Shown: in pieces, positions 1 through 8,842 of the stretch
Layout of the letters: the number at the start of each line of letters is the position of its first letter
Numbering within the stretch: the first letter of the stretch is position 1
From: Pseudomonas sp. LD120
Lineage (GTDB): Bacteria > Pseudomonadota > Gammaproteobacteria > Pseudomonadales > Pseudomonadaceae
Length of the DNA: 64,000 bases
Assembly (NCBI RefSeq): GCF_009861525.1
Contig: NZ_WVHL01000005.1
Span: forward strand, 620,001-684,000
Direction: 5' to 3'
Made by a program: the position numbers and the translations under genes
Notes under the pieces: generated by a model
What the model saw: only the letters and a program-made list of their open reading frames with translations
Database searches by the model: none
Told to the model about the DNA's origin: nothing

Positions 1-1700
1 GCGGTGCGTTGTTCCTGATGCGCCTGCAAGGTACGGACGGCGATGCTGGTGCGGTCTTCAGCGCCGGCTGGAACGGTCTGATGAGCGCCTCGCTGATCGG
101 TCTGGCACTGATCGGCGGCATGCTCCTGGCCGCCCGCAATGATCTGGTGCGCCATGACCCGCGCCTGCTGCAGGGCTTGTCGGTGGTGCTGCTGGCCGGG
201 CTGATGATGATCAACCTGGCAGTGCTGTTCGTGCTGCCCTGGCGTACCGCCAGCGGGGTCTGGGCCGCCAGTGGCCTGTTGATCATTTGGCTCAGCTTGT
301 ATTTGCAGCAACGGGCCAGTTTTATCTTTGGCCTGCTGTTGCAGGTGGTCGGTGGCAGTACCTTTCTGCTGGCCGGCGCGGACGGGGTCTTCAGTGGCAT
401 TGCCGAGGGCGTGCGACCGTTGGCCAATGGCGATTTCTGGACGCCGATGGTCCTGGCCCTGGCGGCGCTGTTGGGAGCCTGGCGTTTGCAGCGAGGCAAT
501 CACGGCTCGGCCTTCGACGGCTTGAGCCTGGGGCATCTGTCCGATCTGCTGCTGGCCTGGGGCGCTTGCTGGTGGGCATTCACCTGGTTCAAGGAAGTGC
601 TGCGTTTCGCCCCGGTGCATTGGCAGGCGAGTCTGTTGCTGCTGATCACAGCTCTCAGTGTGTTGCTCTGTGCGCTGTTGGCCCTGCGCCTGCAGTGGAA
701 GTCCCTGGGGCTGGTGTGCAGCCTGTTGATACCGGTCGGGGCCCTGGTACTGCTGGCGTCCTGGACGTCGCACTATCACCCGGCGGCGGATCTGGGCTGG
801 CTGGCCTGGACCCTGCTGTTCGCCGTGCACTTCTTCAGTTTGCGGCGTCTGGCGGCGTTGTTGCCGGCGCGGGTCTTGAGCATCGCCCATGTGCTGGGTT
901 GCTGGTTGCTGATCGGCGTGCTGGCCCTGGAGCTGCGCTATGGCTTGCTGCTGTTGTCCGAGCAGTACAACGCCTGGCGCTGGCTGGGCTGGGCGATCCT
1001 GCCGAGCCTGTATCTGGTGGCGATGGCCGCGCCGCGCCCCTGGCCGTGGCCGGTCAGTGCGCATTCTCGTGAGTATCGTCTGTATGCCGCCTTGCCCCTG
1101 GCGTTGCTGATGCTGGGCTGGTTCTGGCTGGCCAATACCTTCAGCGATGGCCGCGCCGAACCGCTACCGTACCTGCCGCTGCTCAACCCCCTGGAGCTGG
1201 GGCTGCTGCTTGCCCTGTTCGGCGTCTATGTCTGGTTGCGCAGCGCGGTGCGGGAACTGGCGATCCGCGCCGATTACGCTGAGCGTGGCACGCAGTTGCT
1301 GGCGGGGATTTCCCTGTTCGCTTTCTTCACCGTGCTGGTGATGCGCGCGGCCCATCATTGGAGCAGCGTGCCATTCCAGCTAGATGCCTTGCTTGAGTCG
1401 ATGAGGGTCCAGGCCGGGCTGTCCATTGTCTGGACCCTGATTGCCTTGAGCCTGATGATCGGCGGGCATCTGCGCCATCGTCGCGAAGTCTGGCTGATTG
1501 GTGCGGCGCTGATCGCCGTGGTGGTGGGCAAATTGTTCCTGGTGGAGTTGAGCAACCGTGGCGGGCTGGCGCGGATTGTCTCGTTCATCGGGGTGGGCGT
1601 GCTGTTGCTGGTGGTGGGCTACTTCGCGCCAATGCCACCCAAGCGTGCCGAAGCCGCGCCTGAGCCCGGTAAACCGTTGAATGAAGGAGTGTCGTCTTGA
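1..1700 (+). CDS. DUF2339 family multi-pass membrane protein, C-terminal part (cut by window edge)
   Basis: The reading frame is already open at the first base, so this is the C-terminal ~565 residues of a longer protein; DUF2339 proteins are usually 900-1100 residues. The visible part is almost entirely Leu/Ala/Trp-rich hydrophobic helices, consistent with well over ten inner-membrane spans, and ends in a short polar Pro/Glu/Ala tail. It overlaps the next gene by 4 bp, so the two are translationally coupled. DUF2339 and DUF3999 genes are commonly paired in Pseudomonas. Function is unknown; a role in envelope biology is only a guess from location and topology. Confidence 0.85.
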   Translation, partial: GALFLMRLQGTDGDAGAVFSAGWNGLMSASLIGLALIGGMLLAARNDLVRHDPRLLQGLSVVLLAGLMMINLAVLFVLPWRTASGVWAASGLLIIWLSLYLQQRASFIFGLLLQVVGGSTFLLAGADGVFSGIAEGVRPLANGDFWTPMVLALAALLGAWRLQRGNHGSAFDGLSLGHLSDLLLAWGACWWAFTWFKEVLRFAPVHWQASLLLLITALSVLLCALLALRLQWKSLGLVCSLLIPVGALVLLASWTSHYHPAADLGWLAWTLLFAVHFFSLRRLAALLPARVLSIAHVLGCWLLIGVLALELRYGLLLLSEQYNAWRWLGWAILPSLYLVAMAAPRPWPWPVSAHSREYRLYAALPLALLMLGWFWLANTFSDGRAEPLPYLPLLNPLELGLLLALFGVYVWLRSAVRELAIRADYAERGTQLLAGISLFAFFTVLVMRAAHHWSSVPFQLDALLESMRVQAGLSIVWTLIALSLMIGGHLRHRREVWLIGAALIAVVVGKLFLVELSNRGGLARIVSFIGVGVLLLVVGYFAPMPPKRAEAAPEPGKPLNEGVSS

Positions 1701-3070
1701 GTCAGAAGCTGAGCCTGGGCGGGTGGGGAATTGTCGGTCTGTGGGTGGCGTTGTCCGCCGTGGCCCAGGAGCAGCCAAGAGATTTCTCCTCTCGGATGCC
1801 ATTGACCCTGAGCGGCGAGGGGCCCTGGTATCGCCTGCAATTGCCGCTGGCGGTGCAGCTTCACGCCAGCCAGAGCGACTTGCGCGATATTCGCGTGTTC
1901 AACGCCGCCGGCGAGCCTCAGGCTTATGCGCTGGTCCGCCAGCAGGCACAGGATCGCGAGCAACGCAGCCTCACCGAGGTGAAGTGGTTCCCGCTGTACA
2001 GCTCGGAGGATGCCGATGACAGCAGCCCCGGCGTGCGGGTGCAATCCAACGCCAATGGCACCCTGGTGGAGGTGCAGCCGGCCGCTCAGTTGGAGGCGGG
2101 CGAGGAGGTTTTACGCGGCTGGTTACTGGACGCCAGCGCGATCAAGAGACCGTTACAGCAACTGCTGCTGGACTGGGCCGGCGAGCGCGATGGTTTCCAG
2201 CGCTTCAGCATCGAGGCCAGTGACGATTTGCAGCACTGGCGATCCTGGGGTGAGGGGCAGGTGGCGCGCCTGTCATTTGCCGACGAGCGGATCGAGCAGC
2301 GTGAAGTGGCGTTGCCCGGGCAGTCGGCGCGCTACCTGCGGCTGTTGTGGAACGCTCCGAAGTCCGCTCCGGTGCTGACCCGCGCGCAACTGCAAAGCAG
2401 CACGACCCGCAGTCAGTCGGCAGCTTTGGAGTGGTCGTCGCCGCTGCCGGGTACTGGCATCAAGGCCGGCGAATACACCTGGCAATTGCCCATGGGACTG
2501 AATCTTGAGCGGGTACGAATCGAACTCAAGCAGGCCAACAGTCTGGCGCCGGCGACCCTGTATGGGCGGCGCGAAAGCGGCCAGGCGTGGCGACCGGTGA
2601 GCAGCGGCCTACTGTACCGATTGACCCAGAACGGCCAGGACGTGCAACAGCGCGAGCTGCAACTGCGAGGGCGCAGCGTGCAGCAACTGAAGTTGATCGT
2701 GGATGAGCGTGGTGGCGGTCTGGGGGCCGAAGCCCCAGCGCTGGAATATGCCGTGCGCGCTACGCAAGTGGTGTTCCTGGCCCGTGGTGCCGGGCCTTAC
2801 AGCCTGGCCTTGGGTAATCCGAGCGTGTCGGCGGCCAGCCTGCCGCTGACCACGCTGATCCCCGATTACACCCCGCAACGCCTCAAGTCGCTCGGTCAGG
2901 CCAGGGTTGAAGATGCGCCACTGGCAGGCACTGACGCGACGCCGCGCGCCGTCGAGGCTCACGGACCGGACTGGAAGAAAGTCGGCCTGTGGGCGGTGCT
3001 GCTTCTGGGTGTATTGGCCTTGGCTGGCATGGCATTGAGCCTGCTGCGCAAACCTGCCGCCAAGCCCTGA
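1697..3070 (+). CDS. DUF3999 domain-containing protein, exported and membrane-anchored
   Basis: 457 residues. The TTG start overlaps the upstream stop (TTGA) and is preceded by GAAGGAG at about 1682-1688, which supports this start. The N-terminus reads as a signal peptide (hydrophobic run ending near AVAQE, residues ~10-25). A long beta-rich periplasmic body follows, then one hydrophobic helix near residues 430-450 and a basic tail (LLRKPAAKP), so it is a C-terminally anchored periplasmic protein. It pairs with the DUF2339 membrane protein upstream and the two probably form a complex. No catalytic motif is recognised and the function is unknown. Confidence 0.85.
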   Translation: MSQKLSLGGWGIVGLWVALSAVAQEQPRDFSSRMPLTLSGEGPWYRLQLPLAVQLHASQSDLRDIRVFNAAGEPQAYALVRQQAQDREQRSLTEVKWFPLYSSEDADDSSPGVRVQSNANGTLVEVQPAAQLEAGEEVLRGWLLDASAIKRPLQQLLLDWAGERDGFQRFSIEASDDLQHWRSWGEGQVARLSFADERIEQREVALPGQSARYLRLLWNAPKSAPVLTRAQLQSSTTRSQSAALEWSSPLPGTGIKAGEYTWQLPMGLNLERVRIELKQANSLAPATLYGRRESGQAWRPVSSGLLYRLTQNGQDVQQRELQLRGRSVQQLKLIVDERGGGLGAEAPALEYAVRATQVVFLARGAGPYSLALGNPSVSAASLPLTTLIPDYTPQRLKSLGQARVEDAPLAGTDATPRAVEAHGPDWKKVGLWAVLLLGVLALAGMALSLLRKPAAKP

Positions 3071-3262
3071 GCCGTTGTACGGTCGAGCGCCTGCCTACCG
3101 GTGCTGGCCGCCGAGGCCGCTTTGGCCTGCGGTTTTGTGGCGCCCTTGAAACCGCCGCCTGAACGCTATCTGCCGGTTCCCTGTCTGAGAGGAGGAAATG
3201 CGCCCTGACTCGCGGTAAACTGCGCGGGTTTTTAACCCCCCCCCATTCCTCCGGAGCCTTCC

Positions 3263-4273
3263 ATGTCCCGCGTTACCCTGAGTCGCTATTTGATTGAGCA
3301 GACCCGCAGCAACAACACTCCTGCCGATCTGCGCTTCCTGATCGAAGTGGTGGCGCGTGCTTGCAAGGAGATCAGCCACGCCGTGTCCAAAGGCGCTCTG
3401 GGCGGTGTCCTGGGCAGCATGGGCACCGAAAACGTGCAAGGCGAAGTGCAGAAAAAGCTCGACGTGATCTCCAACGAGATCCTGCTCGAAGCCAACGAAT
3501 GGGGCGGTCACCTGGCCGGCATGGCGTCCGAGGAAATGGACAATGCCTACCAGATCCCGGGCAAATACCCGAAAGGCGCCTACCTGCTGGTATTCGACCC
3601 GCTGGACGGTTCGTCGAACATCGACATCAATGCCCCGGTCGGCACCATTTTCTCGGTGCTGCGCTGCCCGAGCGAGTACCTGAGCCAGAACGAAGCCTTG
3701 AACGAAAAGGCCTTTCTGCAACCCGGTACCCAGCAGGTCGCTGCCGGTTATGCGATTTATGGCCCACAGACCATGCTGGTGCTGACCCTGGGCGACGGCG
3801 TGAAAGGTTTTACCCTGGACCGCGAGATGGGCAGCTTCGTGCTGACTCACGAGGACATCAAGATCCCCGAGGCCACTCAGGAATTTGCGATCAACATGTC
3901 CAACCAGCGTCATTGGGAAGCACCGGTCCAGCGTTATGTTGGCGAGCTGCTGGCTGGCGACACCGGTCCGCTGAACAAGAACTACAACATGCGTTGGGTC
4001 GCCGCGATGGTGGCCGACGTGCACCGCATCCTGACCCGTGGCGGCCTGTTCATGTACCCCCGTGACAGCCGCGAGCCGGAGAAACCAGGCAAACTGCGCC
4101 TGATGTACGAAGCCAACCCGATGTCCTTCCTCATCGAGCAAGCGGGTGGGGCGTCCACCGACGGCCACCAGCGTATTCTCGACATTCAGCCAGAAGGCCT
4201 GCACCAGCGTGTGGCGGTGTTCCTCGGCTCGAAGGAAGAGGTGACGCGCGTGACCGGCTACCACCAGGAGTAA
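3263..4273 (+). CDS. fbp: Class I fructose-1,6-bisphosphatase
   Basis: 336 residues, the normal length for class I FBPases. It hydrolyses fructose 1,6-bisphosphate to fructose 6-phosphate, the committed gluconeogenic step. The metal/substrate motif FDPLDGSSNID starts at residue 111. The acidic stretch upstream (ASEEMDN) and the late GGASTDGHQRILDI segment also fit the family. The ATG has a good ribosome site (TCCGGAG, ~3250). Pseudomonas lacks phosphofructokinase in the classical glycolytic route, so this enzyme is used for hexose synthesis from organic acids. It is followed after only 3 bp by the DUF924 gene, which is likely co-transcribed. Confidence 0.97.
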   Translation: MSRVTLSRYLIEQTRSNNTPADLRFLIEVVARACKEISHAVSKGALGGVLGSMGTENVQGEVQKKLDVISNEILLEANEWGGHLAGMASEEMDNAYQIPGKYPKGAYLLVFDPLDGSSNIDINAPVGTIFSVLRCPSEYLSQNEALNEKAFLQPGTQQVAAGYAIYGPQTMLVLTLGDGVKGFTLDREMGSFVLTHEDIKIPEATQEFAINMSNQRHWEAPVQRYVGELLAGDTGPLNKNYNMRWVAAMVADVHRILTRGGLFMYPRDSREPEKPGKLRLMYEANPMSFLIEQAGGASTDGHQRILDIQPEGLHQRVAVFLGSKEEVTRVTGYHQE

Positions 4274-4276
4274 GAC

Positions 4277-4879
4277 ATGACCGCGCCTTGGCAGCCTTTG
4301 CTTGATTGGTGGTTCGGTACAGCCGAAAAGCCGGCAGAGATTGTTGCTGCCAAGAGCGGGTTATGGTTCGGCAAGCAGGACAGCCAGGACCTTGAAGCGC
4401 GCCAGCGATTTGGGGGCCTGGTGGAGCAGGCCCTGGCCGGCGGATTGACCGAGTGGGCGCAAAGTCCCCAAGGTTGGCTGGCCCTGGTGCTGCTGCTCGA
4501 CCAGCTGCCCCGGATGATCTATCGCGACACCCCCAAGGCATTTTCCGGCGATAGCCGCGCCCAGGCCCTGGTGGCCCAGGGCATTGCCGCGGACTTCGAC
4601 CGGCGCCTGCCGGCCATGCGCCGCTGCTTCATCTACCTGGTGTTCGAGCATTGCGAGCATTTGGCGGTGCAGAACGAAGGGGTTTCACGCTTTGCCGCCC
4701 TGCACGACGAACAGCCGGCACAAGACCGTCCGGTGTTTGCCAATCAACTGGATTACGCCGAACGGCATCAGAAGATCATTGCCCGCTTTGGGCGCTTCCC
4801 TCATCGCAATGACATCCTCGGCCGTGCGTCCACTGCCGAAGAACGGGCGTTTCTGCGCGAGCCGGGTTCACGTTTCTAA
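4277..4879 (+). CDS. DUF924 family protein
   Basis: 200 residues, starting 3 bp after the fbp stop. It has the family hallmarks: an N-terminal WW-rich segment (LLDWWFG), a central LLLDQLPRMIYRDTP motif, and a YAERHQKIIARFGRFPHRN block near the C-terminus. The DUF924 fold is all-helical and TPR-like. Its biochemical function is not established. Linkage to fbp is conserved in pseudomonads as far as I recall, but I infer no shared pathway from that. Confidence 0.9.
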   Translation: MTAPWQPLLDWWFGTAEKPAEIVAAKSGLWFGKQDSQDLEARQRFGGLVEQALAGGLTEWAQSPQGWLALVLLLDQLPRMIYRDTPKAFSGDSRAQALVAQGIAADFDRRLPAMRRCFIYLVFEHCEHLAVQNEGVSRFAALHDEQPAQDRPVFANQLDYAERHQKIIARFGRFPHRNDILGRASTAEERAFLREPGSRF

Positions 4880-5040
4880 GCTCCGATCAGCCTTGTGCCG
4901 GGTGTGTGTCGAGGGTTGGCGGAGGGGAAAGTGAGCCTCTTGCGTGAAAAACCGACGAACTGCAGAGCCGTCCCAAAAGGTGCTTGATTTGTCGGGAGAA
5001 TACCGGAAAGCCGGATAACAAATACCCGGTTTCGCGGGGA

Positions 5041-5074
5041 ACCAGAAGGGGCTTTTCTCTTCTAAGCTTCTGGT
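5041..5074. repeat. Inverted repeat in the DUF924-lipoprotein intergenic gap
   Basis: A perfect 8-bp inverted repeat, ACCAGAAG (5041-5048) and CTTCTGGT (5067-5074), encloses an 18-base pyrimidine-rich loop. It lies 39 bp before the start of the small lipoprotein gene, so it could be a leader structure. It has no T-tract and so is not a clear terminator. The rest of 4880-5113 shows no gene. Confidence 0.4.
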
Positions 5075-5113
5075 TGGCCGCTAGGCCTTCCTCCCCTCGT
5101 CCAGGAGTTCACC

Positions 5114-5368
5114 ATGTCCCTGCGTTCTCTCGCTCTGTTGTCGTTCTGTGTGCTGTTGGCTGCCTGCAGCAAGGTCAATCAGGAAAACTATTCCAAACTT
5201 TCGGCGGGCATGCCCAAGGCCGAGGTTGAACAACTCCTGGGCAAACCGACCGACTGTTCGGGCGCGCTGGGTATGTCCAGCTGCACCTGGGGCGACAAGA
5301 ACAGCTTTATCAGCGTGCAATATGCCGGTGACAAGGTTCTGATGTTTTCCGGGCAAGGCCTGAAGTAA
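5114..5368 (+). CDS. Small BamE/SmpA-like lipoprotein
   Basis: 84 residues. The signal peptide ends in a lipobox, LAAC, with the lipidated Cys at residue 18; the residue after it is Ser, which predicts outer-membrane sorting. The mature part carries the BamE-like pattern YSKLSAGMPKAEVEQLLGKP followed by a WGDKN and ISVQYAGDKV strand region, as in the SmpA/OmlA fold (DUF3862-like). It is too short and too divergent to be BamE itself. Two extra cysteines (in DCSGALGMSSC) could form a disulfide. The gene precedes the lipocalin by 36 bp. Its partner is unknown. Confidence 0.75.
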   Translation: MSLRSLALLSFCVLLAACSKVNQENYSKLSAGMPKAEVEQLLGKPTDCSGALGMSSCTWGDKNSFISVQYAGDKVLMFSGQGLK

Positions 5369-5404
5369 AAAAAACCGGGGCTTTGGGCCCACGGGAGAAA
5401 AATA

Positions 5405-5974
5405 ATGATGCGTTTTGTTTTCACTCTTCTGGTCGGCCTGCTCTTGGCCGGCTGCGCCACGTCCCGGGACGACTCGTTGGCGCCCAAGACCGTCAACCAT
5501 GTCGATCTCAAGCGTTACCAAGGAACCTGGTACGAGCTGGCGCGGTTGCCGATGTATTTCCAACGTCACTGCGCCCAATCCGAGGCCCGTTATACCTTGC
5601 TGCCGGACGGCAACGTGGCGGTGCTCAACCGTTGCCTGACCCCGGAGTGGAAGTGGGAAGAGGCCCGCGGCACGGCAACGCCGCAGGTGCCAGGTAAAAC
5701 CGATAAGCTCTGGGTCGAGTTCGATAACTGGTTTTCGCGAGTGTTGCCGGGAGTGGCGAAGGGCGACTATTGGGTGCTGTACGTCAGCGATGATTACAAA
5801 ACCGCGATTGTCGGAAACCCGAACCGGCGCTACCTGTGGCTGTTGTCGCGCACGCCGGAGGTCAACGAAACGGTACGTGAGGATCTGTTGAGCAAGGCTC
5901 GTCAGCAGGGTTATGACACCACGCGACTGATCTGGCGGGTGTCGGACTCGGCCATGGCCAAAACCTCGAAGTAG
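5405..5974 (+). CDS. blc: Lipocalin family outer-membrane lipoprotein (Blc-like)
   Basis: 189 residues. The lipobox LAGC places the lipidated Cys at residue 17. The lipocalin signature GTWYE is at residues 40-44 and the conserved YWVLYVSDDYKTAIVGNP strand region is present. The late LWLLSRTPEV segment is typical of bacterial Blc/apolipoprotein-D-type lipocalins. Such proteins bind lysophospholipids or fatty acids at the outer membrane during envelope stress. Start at the first ATG, with GGGAGAAAA upstream. It converges on hutF. Confidence 0.88.
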   Translation: MMRFVFTLLVGLLLAGCATSRDDSLAPKTVNHVDLKRYQGTWYELARLPMYFQRHCAQSEARYTLLPDGNVAVLNRCLTPEWKWEEARGTATPQVPGKTDKLWVEFDNWFSRVLPGVAKGDYWVLYVSDDYKTAIVGNPNRRYLWLLSRTPEVNETVREDLLSKARQQGYDTTRLIWRVSDSAMAKTSK

Positions 5975-6032
5975 GCACCGTGGCCTGGTGTCTCAAGGAG
6001 GGGAGGGCGCCAGGCTCCTCCCCCTGCGCAAC

Positions 6033-7397
6033 TCAGTTGAGCAAGTCGCGCAGCACTTGGGCAAAGGCGCGGCAGCTGTCTTCATCCGCCGCGTGGCGCC
6101 CTTCGCGCACGACCCACTGCCCTCCCACCATGACGTCCCGTACCTGACGGTCGCCGCCAGCGAACAGCCAGCGGTTGAGAATGCCATCGCCTTCGGCGGT
6201 GGCCAGGTACGGATCATTGCCATCGAGCACCAGCCAATCGGCGCGCTTGCCCACGCTCAGAGCGCCGATGGGCTGCCCCAGCGCCTGGGCGCCGCCATCC
6301 AGCGCGGCGTCGTAGAGGGTGCGCCCCACCTTGGGCTGATCCGCGCGATGCAGGCGGTTGCGCCGCTGATCCCGCAGGCGCTGGCCGTACTCCAGCCAAC
6401 GCAACTCCTCCACCACGCTCAGCGATACGTGGCTGTCGGAGCCAATGCCCAGGCGGCCGCCCTGGGTGAGAAAGTCCACTGCCGGGAAGAGGCCGTCGCC
6501 CAGGTTGGCTTCGGTGGTCAGGCACAGGCCGGCAACGGCTCGGCTCCTGGCCATCAGGCTGACTTCTTCCGGATTGGCATGAGTGGCATGGATCAGGCAC
6601 CAGCGTTGATCCACCGCGACGTTGTCATACAGCCATTGCAGGGGACGGCGTCCGCTCCAGCTCAGGCAGTCGTCAACTTCCTTTTGCTGCTCGGCGATGT
6701 GGATGTGCACGGGGCACCGCTGATCGCCGGCGGCCAGCACGTCGCTGATCTGTTGCGGCGTGACCGCGCGCAGGGAGTGGAAGCACAGGCCCAGTTGTTG
6801 GTTGGCCTGCTGCGCCAGTAGCGGTTGCAGGTGCTGTCGCAGCTTGAGGTAGCTTTCTGTGCTGTTGATGAAGCGGCGCTGGCCTTCATTGGGTGACTGG
6901 CCGCCGAATCCCGAATGGCTGTACAGCACTGGCAGCAAGGTCAGGCCGATGCCGGCGCTGCTGGCGGCCTGACTGATGCAGCGGGACAGTTCGGCCGGGT
7001 CGGCGTAGGCGCGGCCGTCGTTGTCGTGGTGCACGTAATGAAACTCCGCCACCGAGGTGTAACCGGCCTTGAGCATTTCGATGTACAGCTGGTGAGCGAT
7101 GACTTGCAATTGGTCGGGGTTGATCTTGCCCACCAGGCGGTACATCAGATCGCGCCAGGTCCAGAAGCTGTCGTTGGGGTTGCCGGCCACTTCCGCCAAA
7201 CCGGCCATGGCTCGCTGGAATGCATGGGAGTGCAGGTTGGGCATGCCGGGCAGCAATGGGCCCTTGAGGCGTTCCGCACCTTCTGCGCTGGCGTTGCCCT
7301 GGATGTGCGTCAGCAGGCCGTCGGCGCTGACTTCAAGTCGTACATGATTGGCCCATCCATCGGGCAGCAGCGCGCGTTCGGCAAAGAAGGCGGACAT
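6033..7397 (-). CDS. hutF: Formimidoylglutamate deiminase
   Basis: 454 residues. It converts N-formimino-L-glutamate to N-formyl-L-glutamate plus ammonia, the fourth step of the five-step pseudomonad histidine route. It is an amidohydrolase: the metal-binding HxH is at H56/H58 (NLHSHAFQ), with later GLCFHSLRAV, HIHIAEQ and GIGSDSHVS motifs supplying the other metal and catalytic residues. It is transcribed away from hutC; the shared 107-bp gap holds a HutC operator, so histidine/urocanate induction is expected. Presence of hutF with hutG shows the two-step deiminase/deformylase branch rather than direct formiminoglutamase. Confidence 0.96.
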   Translation of the reverse strand: MSAFFAERALLPDGWANHVRLEVSADGLLTHIQGNASAEGAERLKGPLLPGMPNLHSHAFQRAMAGLAEVAGNPNDSFWTWRDLMYRLVGKINPDQLQVIAHQLYIEMLKAGYTSVAEFHYVHHDNDGRAYADPAELSRCISQAASSAGIGLTLLPVLYSHSGFGGQSPNEGQRRFINSTESYLKLRQHLQPLLAQQANQQLGLCFHSLRAVTPQQISDVLAAGDQRCPVHIHIAEQQKEVDDCLSWSGRRPLQWLYDNVAVDQRWCLIHATHANPEEVSLMARSRAVAGLCLTTEANLGDGLFPAVDFLTQGGRLGIGSDSHVSLSVVEELRWLEYGQRLRDQRRNRLHRADQPKVGRTLYDAALDGGAQALGQPIGALSVGKRADWLVLDGNDPYLATAEGDGILNRWLFAGGDRQVRDVMVGGQWVVREGRHAADEDSCRAFAQVLRDLLN

Positions 7398-7422
7398 GGT
7401 TCAAACACCCCATCGTGTATTA

Positions 7423-7441
7423 TTTGTATATACATATACAG
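7423..7441. promoter_or_regulatory. HutC operator between hutF and hutC
   Basis: The AT-rich near-palindrome TTTGTATATACATATACAG lies in the divergent promoter region. Its TTGTATATACA core matches the operator before hutU (CTTGTATGTACAAG) in the TTGTAT-TACA positions. Its position between hutF and hutC suits repression of both divergent units, including autoregulation of hutC. Assignment rests on the shared core, location and the known TTGTATNTACAA-type recognition of pseudomonad HutC. Confidence 0.75.
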
Positions 7442-7504
7442 ACGTTTGCCTGCCCGGTAAACTCCGGCAAGCTAGTCACCTTTTTTGCTCAACAAGGATT
7501 CCTC

Positions 7505-8254
7505 GTGCCGACTCCGCCTGCCAAATCGCCGCTGGCTGCCCATCTGGGTGATAGTCCGGCGCCCTTGTATGCCCGCGTCAAACAGATGATCACCCAGCAG
7601 ATCGAGAGCGGAAACTGGCCGCCGCATTACCGCGTGCCGTCGGAAAGCGAGCTGGTCAACCAGCTGGGTTTCAGCCGCATGACCATCAACCGCGCGCTGC
7701 GGGAAATGACCGCCGAAGGCATGCTGATCCGCATGCAGGGCGTGGGTACCTTCGTTGCCGAGCCCAAGAGTCAGTCGGCGCTGTTTGAAGTGCACAACAT
7801 TGCCGACGAGATCGCCTCGCGTGGCCACCGCCACACCTGCCAGGTCATCACCCTGGGCGAAGAGGCCGCCGGTTCCGAGCGCGCCTTGGCCCTGGACATG
7901 CGCGAAGGGCAGAAGGTCTTTCACTCACTGATTGTGCATTACGAGAACGATATTGCGGTACAGATCGAGGACCGCTTCGTCAATGCGCTGGTGGCACCGG
8001 AATACCTCAAGCAGGATTTCACCCTGCAGACTCCTTATGCTTATTTGTCCCAGGTTGCGCCGCTGACTGAAGGCGAACATGTGGTCGAGGCCATTCTTGC
8101 CGAGCCGGAAGAATGCAAGTTGCTGCAGATCGAGCGCGGTGAGCCCTGCCTGCTGATTCGCCGCCGTACCTGGTCCGGGCGTCAGCCGGTGACCGCGGCG
8201 CGCCTGATCCACCCCGGTTCCCGTCATCGTCTGGAAGGACGCTTTCACAAATGA
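7505..8254 (+). CDS. hutC: Histidine utilisation repressor, GntR/HutC family
   Basis: 249 residues from the GTG at 7505, which has AAGGA at 7494-7498; upstream extension would read through the operator, so I reject it. The N-terminal winged helix (YRVPSESELVNQLGFSRMTINRALREM) is followed by a UTRA ligand domain that ends in CLLIRRRTW. It represses hut transcription and releases DNA on binding urocanate. The stop overlaps the hutD start by 4 bp (ATGA), so the two are coupled. Confidence 0.95.
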   Translation: MPTPPAKSPLAAHLGDSPAPLYARVKQMITQQIESGNWPPHYRVPSESELVNQLGFSRMTINRALREMTAEGMLIRMQGVGTFVAEPKSQSALFEVHNIADEIASRGHRHTCQVITLGEEAAGSERALALDMREGQKVFHSLIVHYENDIAVQIEDRFVNALVAPEYLKQDFTLQTPYAYLSQVAPLTEGEHVVEAILAEPEECKLLQIERGEPCLLIRRRTWSGRQPVTAARLIHPGSRHRLEGRFHK

Positions 8255-8823
8255 TCCAGTCCACGCTTTTACTGGCCGCCGATTACCCACGCATGCCGTG
8301 GAAGAACGGCGGCGGTAGCACTGAAGAAATAACCCGTGACGGCGGCACCGGCCTGGAAAGTTTTGGCTGGCGCCTGTCGATTGCCGACATTGCCGAGTCC
8401 GGTGGGTTCTCCAGCTTCAGCGGTTATCAGCGCATTATCAGCGTGCTGCAGGGAACGGGCATGACGCTCAACGTCGACGGCCAGGACAGTCAGCCTCTGT
8501 TGCCACTGCAGCCTTTTGCCTTCAGTGGCGCGAGCCAGGTGGCTTGCTCGCTGCTCGATGGGCCGATTCGCGATTTCAACCTGATCTATGCCCCGCAGCG
8601 TTTTCGTGCACGCCTGCAATGGTTGTCGGGGCACCAGCGCTTTTTCACTCAAGCCGGCACGGTGCTGGTTTTTAGCGTGGATGCACACCTGCAAGTCAGT
8701 CTTGAAAGCCGTCAGCAGCACGTGCTTGGGCTTCATGACTGTTTGCGGTTCGAGGCGGGCCATGCGCTCTTGCACCTGCAGACCCAGGGGCAGTGCTGCG
8801 TGATTGAGTTGACGGCGCACTGA
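8251..8823 (+). CDS. hutD: HutD family cupin protein
   Basis: 190 residues, overlapping hutC by 4 bp. The family hallmark PRMPWKNGGGSTEEI is at residues ~12-25, followed by GWRLSIADIAESGGFSSF and a bicupin-type beta fold. HutD is non-enzymatic as far as is known; in P. fluorescens it is proposed to limit excessive hut activity, perhaps by binding a pathway intermediate. It is coupled to the repressor, consistent with a regulatory role. Confidence 0.93.
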   Translation: MIQSTLLLAADYPRMPWKNGGGSTEEITRDGGTGLESFGWRLSIADIAESGGFSSFSGYQRIISVLQGTGMTLNVDGQDSQPLLPLQPFAFSGASQVACSLLDGPIRDFNLIYAPQRFRARLQWLSGHQRFFTQAGTVLVFSVDAHLQVSLESRQQHVLGLHDCLRFEAGHALLHLQTQGQCCVIELTAH

Positions 8824-8842
8824 GTCTGTAGCGCGTTGCGAC

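Noticed and set aside
3234..3244. A run of about ten C before fbp that might suggest a frameshift or sequencing error
   Set aside because: It is outside coding sequence, and fbp is full length with a good ribosome site after it.
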